DNA from: Aplysia californica | Taxonomy: Eukaryota; Mollusca; Gastropoda; Aplysiida; Aplysiidae | Reading direction: 5' to 3' | DNA length: 64,000 bases | Assembly: GCF_000002075.1 (NCBI RefSeq) | Contig: NW_004797316.1 | Coordinates: 412,039-476,038 of the forward strand | Shown: one piece after another, positions 60,591-64,000 of the stretch | Numbering within the stretch: position 1 is the first letter of the stretch | How the letters are laid out: every line of letters begins with the position of its first letter | Notes under the pieces: model-generated | Told to the model about the DNA's origin: nothing | Seen by the model: only the letters and a program-made list of their open reading frames with translations | Database searches by the model: none | Program-made: the position numbers and the translations under genes

Positions 60591-60779
60591 GTGAATATCT
60601 CTACTGTTCACTGTTGTAATTTTTATGTCTGCCATCGGATGGGCGGTGGGCGCTCTGGTTTTATCTGTTTCTTTTTTGCTTCTGTTAATTTTTTTACCTA
60701 CCTTCTAATGAAGTATGGCAGTTATTACATTATTATGCTTTGAGAGTACTCAAAAGACTTAAGTTCTTTTTTTTTTTTT

Positions 60780-61040
60780 GTAAGTGTTTTACGGCGCTCA
60801 CAACTGCATCAGGTCGTATTATGAGCACACAGGACATACTTAACATTTTTAGGTGGTAGGAAATTTTGAATTTTGTGCAGGTGACGGCCGAAGCCAACTC
60901 TTATCAATTTCGGACCACCGAGGGATCTTTAACGTGCTCTCCTTCCACACAGGACCTCCGAGAAGGGGTGTGGCTGAAAGACAGCACACGGCGTACGAAC
61001 AGTGCCTTTTAGTTGGATCGGCGATGGAGTGACCGGGTCA
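60780..61040 (+). mobile_element. dispersed repeat B, copy 2
   Basis: 'gttttacggcgctcacaact', 'gacggccgaagcc', 'gagggatctttaacgtgc' and 'ggctgaaagacagc' match 22,050-22,335. A GC-rich tail continues to about 61,105. It starts 190 bp after ASH2L exon 10. Confidence 0.7.
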
Positions 61041-61578
61041 CGGCGGGCCGGTCACCCAGAGGTCACTAACCCGCCCTCCCGCTACCTACGTCGGTAGCCG
61101 GTGAAATGAATTTTTCAACACATGTTTTATCGTCTTACACAAACAAAAAATATCATACGTGAACACAACTTTGTTCTTTAGAAAAAGCAACTAAACCTCT
61201 TTATTGGTATGAAATAGCAATACCATGGCTGCTCACGTTTTTGAGTTAGATGCTCTTAAAATGTATGTCTATTTAAAGTTAGTCAAAACAGCAAACACAT
61301 ATTGAATGGCTAATAACTTATAAGCCTAACGATAAATATTTACAAAACTGCCACGTAAGACAGGAAAATGTGTTTACAAATTGACTCACTCAAAATTTGG
61401 TTTCCAGCACGAACATGGAACTTGTCATGAGCATGATAGCCAAAACGCTTCCCTGCATTCATGACTTTTTGTATCCAATGGATTGTGTACCCTCCTGAAT
61501 AATGATATAGACGTATCTTCAATATACAGCACCGATTTCTTTTCACAAAATGAACATGTACAGAATAAAACTATAAAT

Positions 61579-62447
61579 TTATACAATTTTTCTTTCTAAA
61601 CATATCCAGCAGCACGCAATGAGGGAGCTATTTGCAGGAGATGCTACACAAAAAATAAAACGCATTATGTCTATCTGGTTTGAGATCTTTCGTGCTCTGG
61701 CTTCCAGTTTTGAGATCGCTTGGTGGCTGCTTTCTGTGTCCTGTTCTCCTAAAAGCCCGAGAGCAAACATGTGTTGTTGTATGTGTGGAATACAGTGTTG
61801 CTATGATATGTGTGGCTTCGGGGAAATAGCGTCTGAATGCGGACATGTAATTGTCGATTGCTAAGAAGATTTGTGGAAGTGAAAATTGTTTGACTGGTTT
61901 GAGATGTGATATTGCAGTGTAAACATGGCTAAATCTTTCATTGAGAAGATTGAATATTGCTTCCAGTCCACTTGCTTCCTCAATTTTTGCAGTTTCGCGG
62001 GAGTATTTTCTTGTTTCTGTACAAATTGTGTTTGTTAGTTCCTTGCATACATGGGGATGGAGGGAGGTATGCTTGGGGTGTTTTACAATGTTAGCTTGAA
62101 ATGGATCTTTGTATGCAGCCACCTAAGCGGTACCGACAAAACGGAGAAGGAAATCACATTTATGCTATTGTCAAACGCACACCACATGTTTCTACTAGTG
62201 TCAACTGCTTTTTTGCGGCATGAATTGACGTGACGTAACACCATATCTCCGTTTGATAGTTGAAATCGTGGCAAAACACTTGACACAAATGTTAGCGGAA
62301 TACGACTGTTCATTTTCGTCCCTCACATCAATCCCATAAACCAAGAGAATATCTCCTGTCATTGTCTTACATAATCGGGGCTTTCTGTACTTTTTTTGTT
62401 TGACAGTTAAATTTAAACGCCAACACACCCGACAAAGTTCATTCAGA
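61579..62447 (-). pseudogene. decayed zinc-finger/transposase-like ORF (RAG1-type zinc-binding motif)
   Basis: Read on the minus strand, the part from 62,447 encodes 'SLNELCRVCWRLNLTVKQ', then 'LVYGIDVRDENEQS' and 'NICVKCFATISTIKRR'. This C-x2-C, [YF]GIDV, C-x2-C layout resembles the zinc-binding region found in RAG1 and in many invertebrate RAG1-zinc-finger proteins. Further on is a 164-codon frame (61,628-62,122) with 'LPQIFLAIDNYMSAFRRYF', then in another frame 'LGLLGEQDTESSHQAISKLE' and 'ASPAN'. A GEQ-x2-ES-x-H segment near the C-terminus recurs in those proteins. Several frame changes show it is broken. It is probably a dead DNA-transposon copy in the ASH2L intron, but the family name is unsure. 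Confidence 0.5.
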
Positions 62448-62997
62448 GACTATATGCCTCTCATATGTGTGACTGACCCATTGCAGTTTAACGATTTTTA
62501 CTTAGGAACACAATTCAATAACTGATTGCCAGTCACTGCAAAGTGCTGGAAAAACAAAATTCACATCATTAGAAAATATGATTTGATGGCTATCACACCG
62601 CGAAAACAGAAATAAAGACCATTGTTCCATTCTCGAATGATTTGTAATTAAATTCGAAGAGATAACATTATTAACGGCGCTTCCGATCACTTAACACTCA
62701 CAATTTAAAACTGTTATTATTCCCAAACGAATCAATGTAGACTGTTGAAACTTTCTCAAGATATCAAGAAGACGTAGACGAAGCGGAATTGGTGAAGAAA
62801 TAGATTCTAGGGGTAGAATGAGCATCATTTTACGGCTCATGAAATTAGGGGAAGAAACGCATTCTGATAAGGACAAGATAGGACAGCGCTGTGCACGAGT
62901 TGACCCCGGTCAATCCCCAACTTGACGCGTGAAATTGCAGGTCACCTGCCGCTAATTTATGGCCTACCGCGGGGGGCCCGGACTAACTAAAAGATCG

Positions 62998-63290
62998 CTG
63001 AGACGGAATTTCGGACGCCGTGAGCAGTAAAAGGAACCAAGGAGAAGCTATGGAAAGACCTCAGAAAGAGTCCAGAGCACAGAGGGGTGGGGCAAAGGAA
63101 GTGAGGGGGTGGGGGCAGAAAGTTTGAGACGCAAGCAGACGACAGAATATTGCTAGAGAACCGGAAAGGAGATGAAGAGACAATTTTAGAGAAGAAAATG
63201 TTTCCGCAGCTACCCGGATATGAACCCGGGACCTTTGAATGAGAGGCGAACACCTTGACCTCTAGGCCACGAGAGCCCCCAGACGTAAGT
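62998..63290 (-). mobile_element. tRNA-derived SINE, family E
   Basis: Minus strand: GGGGGCTCTCGTGGCCTAGA (box A TGGCCTAGAGG), then CCCGGGTTCATATCC (box B). The body, with 'gagaaccggaaaggagatg' and 'gagaagaaaatgtttcc', matches 22,330-22,640. The tRNA-like part still looks like a Glu/Gln-type head. Confidence 0.8.
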
Positions 63291-63299
63291 TCAATTCCC

Positions 63300-63538
63300 A
63301 CATAGCTGCCACTTTCCCGCTAAATAGCGGAAACTCCGCTACCCTCACTTCATCTAGCTTTTCCCGCTCCTTTCCTCCTTTTTCCGCTGAACTGCGCTCG
63401 GTCGCATATTGCGATACTTTTTTTTACACAACGAAAGCGCGGCTTGCGCATGTCCGCCTGTAGCTTCCTACTTCCGTTCTGTGCCTAGTTTCACATTGTT
63501 TATTGTGGAGCGACAGTGTCGACTGTCGATCGAGCATC
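63300..63538. other. short CpG-containing stretch, possible promoter of the ORF that follows
   Basis: Contains 'gcgcggcttgcgcatgtccg' and 'tcctacttccgttctg'. This is locally CpG-richer than the intron around it. No core promoter motif is certain. Confidence 0.25.
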
Positions 63539-63541
63539 GGT

Positions 63542-63800
63542 ATGATTTCAAGCCGAGTTGTCATTGAAAACGGCGGAAATTCGAGAGAAATTGATGCAGA
63601 ATACAAAAATAAATGGAACTGGATTGAGAGAGAAGCAGGCTGTGTGCGACTTCAACAGTTCATTGGAAATTTGAACAAGCCAGGCGCTGCACTTGTGTGT
63701 TTGGTGCTACTATAAAGAAATATCGTAGATCTACAGTGGCAAAGGTGTTTCACCAGTGTTTGCCTTCATAATTATTCCAGTACGGTACTACTCTACATCA
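63542..63800 (+). pseudogene. BED-like zinc-finger N-terminus, decayed
   Basis: The plus-strand frame from the ATG at 63,542 reads MISSRVVIENGG, then 'YKNKWNWIEREAG' and 'FIGNLNKPGAAL'. In a second frame 'LCVWCYY' and 'IYSGKG' follow. The order W-N-W, KPG-x-ALC-x2-C, Y-S-G-K-G resembles the finger that opens many invertebrate transposon-derived proteins. At least one frame change and a stop break it. Alternatively, the first 51 codons could be an exon ending at the GTGTGT donor at 63,697. Confidence 0.35.
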
Positions 63801-64000
63801 TTGCACAAGTTTAAAGTGAAAGAAATCTTTTTATGAGACACTAGTGGGCAAAAAAAAACACTGGTTTTTTTTTTTGGTCACCAAGCTGGGTCAAATGCTT
63901 GTTAGTCAACTTAGTGTCTTGGGGGTGATTTTTTTTTTTCAAATAGTCTACAGTATGGTTAACAATATGACGCTTTTCCCTTCCAAAAACAGAGATGTTC

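Overview
The window is eukaryotic and most likely from a gastropod mollusc. The two host genes have GT-AG introns and are animal families. The rest is a patchwork of microsatellites, AGATCT-rich simple sequence, SINEs, LINE fragments and inverted-repeat DNA elements, in the style of sea-snail and sea-slug genomes. The taxon is an inference; no species marker was identified.

Two host genes are supported exon by exon, with reading phase conserved across every junction. On the minus strand, a complete seven-exon WBP2 gene (WW-domain-binding protein 2, GRAM domain plus five PPxY motifs, 264 codons) runs from the start codon at 32,796 to the stop at 12,179. On the plus strand, the 5' ten coding exons of ASH2L (trithorax/COMPASS subunit) run from the start codon at 48,999 to a splice donor at 60,590. 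They cover the PHD-like zinc finger, the winged-helix region and the start of SPRY; the remaining SPRY exons lie beyond the window. The genes are divergent (head to head), with about 16 kb between their start codons.

Layout. 1-12 kb: intergenic, with an I-type LINE fragment carrying RNase H, tRNA-derived SINEs, and a repeat split by a 1.72-kb inverted-repeat insertion whose empty site survives at 20.3 kb. 12-33 kb: WBP2, with introns holding MITEs, a CR1-like LINE 3' end, a second LINE 3' end, another RNase H LINE fragment, a decayed coiled-coil ORF and one copy of a 2-kb duplication. 33-49 kb: intergenic, holding a 2.57-kb element with TA flanks, 24/25-bp terminal inverted repeats and opposing arrays of a 21-bp-spaced TTCGACACCCC motif. 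It also holds the second 2-kb copy (with a SINE inserted at a recoverable empty site), an 823-bp element with 8-bp target duplications and a near-full-length RTE-like LINE. 49-64 kb: ASH2L, with introns hosting a TTAA-flanked MITE, a TGT-ended element with 4-bp duplications, and a decayed zinc-finger ORF resembling RAG1-type zinc-binding domains.

The two genes probably do not act together directly: WBP2 is a WW-domain adaptor and transcriptional coactivator, ASH2L a core subunit of H3K4 methyltransferase complexes. No bacterial-style operon, CRISPR array, rRNA or intact tRNA gene was seen. No convincing LTR retrovirus-like or Polinton-like copy was recognised.
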